Of a stretch of DNA of 64,000 nucleotides, positions 62,196 through 64,000 are shown piece by piece. How positions within the stretch are numbered: position 1 is the stretch's first letter; every line of letters begins with the position of its first letter. Position numbers and translations under genes: made by a program. Source of the stretch: Pontibacter sp. E15-1 (GTDB lineage: Bacteria > Bacteroidota > Bacteroidia > Cytophagales > Hymenobacteraceae); NCBI RefSeq assembly GCF_022601975.1, contig NZ_JAKVIR010000001.1, positions 62,001 to 126,000 on the forward strand, written 5' to 3'. The notes beneath the pieces were generated by a model. The model was given only the letters and a program-made list of their open reading frames with translations. It did no database searches and was not told where the DNA came from.

Positions 62196-63764
62196 TTACT
62201 GCTGTTTTTGATAATCCGGTCTTGTCGGGGCGGTGCGCACCTCCTCCCACAGCGAGGCCAGTTCCTGCGCTTCGCTGGTATGCTCCCCGATCACGTTCTG
62301 CTGCTCCGCCATGTCCTCTTTTAGGTGGTAGAGCCTTGGCGAAGTGCCCCATCCTGCCCTGACACCCTTGACTGCCAGCCAGTCTGGGGTTGCGCCTCCG
62401 GCGGTGATGTACTTCCAGCCGTTTTTGCGCACGGCGAAGGCATAGGCTTCTTCCACCAGATATGGCCTGGATTCGGTGCTGGCGGCTCTCCACGATTCCA
62501 GCATGTTAAAGCTGTCCGGGGCCTCGTTGCCTGCCAGGCTGTGGCCAACCAGCGAAGCAAAGGAGGCATACAAATCCACCTGGCTTAGCATCGCGTTGCT
62601 CTTGGTGCCCGGCTTTATCCTGCCTTTCCAGTACACGATGGTGGGTACGCGGGTGCCTGCCTCCAGCACACTGTATTTTCCCCCGCCAAAGTCACCGCTT
62701 GGTTTGTGTTCCCCTAACAGCTCCACGGCGCGGTCCGCGTAGCCGTCATCCAGCACAGGGCCGTTGTCCGACGTAAAAATCACGAGGGTGTTTTCCAGCA
62801 GCCCCTGCTGCGCTAAGGCGTCCATGAGTTCAGACACTGCCCAGTCCATCTGCAGAATCGCGTCTCCCCTTGGGCCCATGCCGCTCTTGCCGACAAAACG
62901 GCTGTTCGGCACACGCGGCACATGGATGTCGTGGAGGGCATAGTATAGGAAAAAAGGCTTGTCGTCAGCGGCTCCGATAAACTCTTTTGCCTTCGTGGAG
63001 AGCATGTCAGCCAGCGTCTCATCTTCCCACAGCGCGGACTCGCCGCCCTTCATGTAGCCGATGCGGCTAACGCCGTTGGTGATTGTGCCGCTGTGCTGCG
63101 GGTCAGCCCCCATCTTGAGCAGGTCGGGCCGCTCCATACCCGTAGGCCGGTCACTGATGTTCTCTGCATAGCTCACCTCCACCGGGTCGTTCGGGTCCAG
63201 GCCCACAATCTGCTGGTTCTCCATGTACACCGTCGGCACACGGTCACCTGTCGAGGGGAGGATGAAGCTGTAGTCGAAGCCGATCTCCTTCGGACCGGGC
63301 CCCACACGCTCATTCCAGTTGATATTGCCACGCCCCAGGCCAAGGTGCCATTTGCCAATAACGGCTGTGCGGTAGCCGTTTTGCTGCAGCATTTTGGGCA
63401 GGGTCGGGAGCTGCGGGTCGATGATCAGCGGGGCGTCTCCCGGAAGCACGGCGGCCTTGTTCCGGAACGCATAGCTCCCTGTCAGCAGCGAGTACCGGGA
63501 GGGGGTGCAGGTGGCTGCCGTGCAGTGGGCATCTGTAAACTGGGCACCTTCGGCGGCCAATTGGTCTATGGCAGGCGTCTTCAGCCCTTTGGCCCCATAC
63601 ACGCCAATATCTCCGTAGCCCACGTCATCAGAATAGATAATGACAATGTTGGGCTTGCTTTGCTTACTGCCATGGCCTTCTGATGCAGCAGAAGGGTTAC
63701 TGCATGCAGCCAAACTTACTGAAGCAGCAAGTAAACTTAATAGGTAAATTCGCTTGATAACCAT
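62196..63764 (-). CDS. S1-family sulfatase, lipoprotein
   Basis: 522 residues: lipoprotein signal SLAAC (Cys21), then sulfatase motifs NIVIIYSDDVGYGDIG, CTPSRYSLLTG (Cys86 for formylglycine), GKWHLGLG and FTSDNGP. Anchored in the periplasm or at the outer membrane. It differs from the sulfatase at 48221 in the loops around the active site, so the two probably remove sulfate from different positions on the galactan. It is in the minus-strand block after the partial GH16 gene. Confidence 0.93.
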   Translation of the reverse strand: MVIKRIYLLSLLAASVSLAACSNPSAASEGHGSKQSKPNIVIIYSDDVGYGDIGVYGAKGLKTPAIDQLAAEGAQFTDAHCTAATCTPSRYSLLTGSYAFRNKAAVLPGDAPLIIDPQLPTLPKMLQQNGYRTAVIGKWHLGLGRGNINWNERVGPGPKEIGFDYSFILPSTGDRVPTVYMENQQIVGLDPNDPVEVSYAENISDRPTGMERPDLLKMGADPQHSGTITNGVSRIGYMKGGESALWEDETLADMLSTKAKEFIGAADDKPFFLYYALHDIHVPRVPNSRFVGKSGMGPRGDAILQMDWAVSELMDALAQQGLLENTLVIFTSDNGPVLDDGYADRAVELLGEHKPSGDFGGGKYSVLEAGTRVPTIVYWKGRIKPGTKSNAMLSQVDLYASFASLVGHSLAGNEAPDSFNMLESWRAASTESRPYLVEEAYAFAVRKNGWKYITAGGATPDWLAVKGVRAGWGTSPRLYHLKEDMAEQQNVIGEHTSEAQELASLWEEVRTAPTRPDYQKQQ

Positions 63765-63910
63765 TCGTCAGTATAAGTTGAGCGCTGTAATTCTAACTTA
63801 CTAAAAATACTTTTGCATTACTGCTGGATGACCAGCCGCACAGTCTGTGCCTGCTGCTTGTCATGGGCTGAAACCACCTACATTCCTTGGCGCATCGCCC
63901 ACCGGCTGTT

Positions 63911-64000
63911 TTACTTTTCAACAGGCTTGTAAATCCGAATCCAATCCACTTTAAAGGTATGGTCTTCTTTCTTTGCGAGTTCACTGTCTGTTGGCGTAAA
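63911..64000 (-). CDS. GH16 glycosidase, C-terminal end only (cut by window edge)
   Basis: The last 29 codons of a minus-strand gene running off the right edge: FTPTDSELAKKEDHTFKVD then WIRIYKPVEK and a TAA at 63911. The KVDWIRIYKPV strand is the usual last strand of a GH16 catalytic domain; the neighbouring GH16 has WIRAYKLV at the same place. Probably a second porphyranase/agarase. Family call rests on a short stretch. Confidence 0.6.
   Translation of the reverse strand, partial: FTPTDSELAKKEDHTFKVDWIRIYKPVEK

Overview
The window looks like a chromosome segment of a Bacteroidota bacterium of the Cytophagales, most like Hymenobacteraceae such as Pontibacter. The signs are SusC/SusD pairs, a hybrid two-component regulator, a type IX secretion tail, TAnnTTTG-type promoters, a fused CcoN-CcoO oxidase, and the CcoG/CcoH/CcoS/CcoI set. 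The genus is inferred from style, not from a search. No rRNA, tRNA or CRISPR array was seen.

Region 1 (1-7.5 kb) is a minus-strand cbb3 oxidase operon: ccoNO fusion, ccoQ, single-heme ccoP, ccoG, ccoH, a DsbD_2/SafE membrane protein and a UspA protein. Its partners ccoI-ccoS and hemN lie at 15.4-19.6 kb. Upstream of ccoN, ccoI and hemN I see the same arrangement: two FNR-like palindromes (TGAY-N4-RTCA) exactly 22 bp apart. This suggests one oxygen-responsive regulon. Between the two blocks (7.9-15.1 kb) is an ABC drug-efflux operon (TolC, HlyD, two ATPases, two permeases) with a TetR gene and a matching operator pair.

Region 2 (20.1-25.6 kb, plus strand) is a thiol-rich metal-handling island: a 16-cysteine four-helix protein, a CsoR-type regulator lacking the usual copper ligands, an unrecognised four-helix membrane protein, a P1B-type ATPase with YPC in place of CPC and HMA domains at both ends, an HMA lipoprotein, a CcdA-like membrane protein and an eight-cysteine thioredoxin-like protein. 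This is the best candidate for an undescribed system.

Region 3 (26-34.8 kb) is more AT-rich and patchy, so probably acquired: a serine hydrolase, a DUF6544-like membrane protein, a mannitol-dehydrogenase-family enzyme paired with an NCS1 permease, a shrunken group II intron touching the stop codon of a cation/proton antiporter, a 39-residue membrane peptide, and an IS5-family remnant. Two 161-bp MITEs (15.1 and 20.5 kb) have ends like those of this IS.

Region 4 (34.9 kb to the right edge) is a polysaccharide utilisation locus for red-algal galactan (porphyran/agar): SusC, SusD, a SusE-like lipoprotein, two GH29, a GH2 broken by one stop codon, GH86 with a type IX tail, GH16 (plus a second GH16 cut by the edge), GH117, two S1 sulfatases, a sugar mutarotase of the rhamnose/fucose type, a hybrid two-component regulator and a LacI regulator. 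GH86 and GH16 would cut the chain outside or at the surface, SusCD would import fragments, and sulfatases, GH29, GH2 and GH117 would strip them to galactose, L-galactose and 3,6-anhydro-L-galactose.
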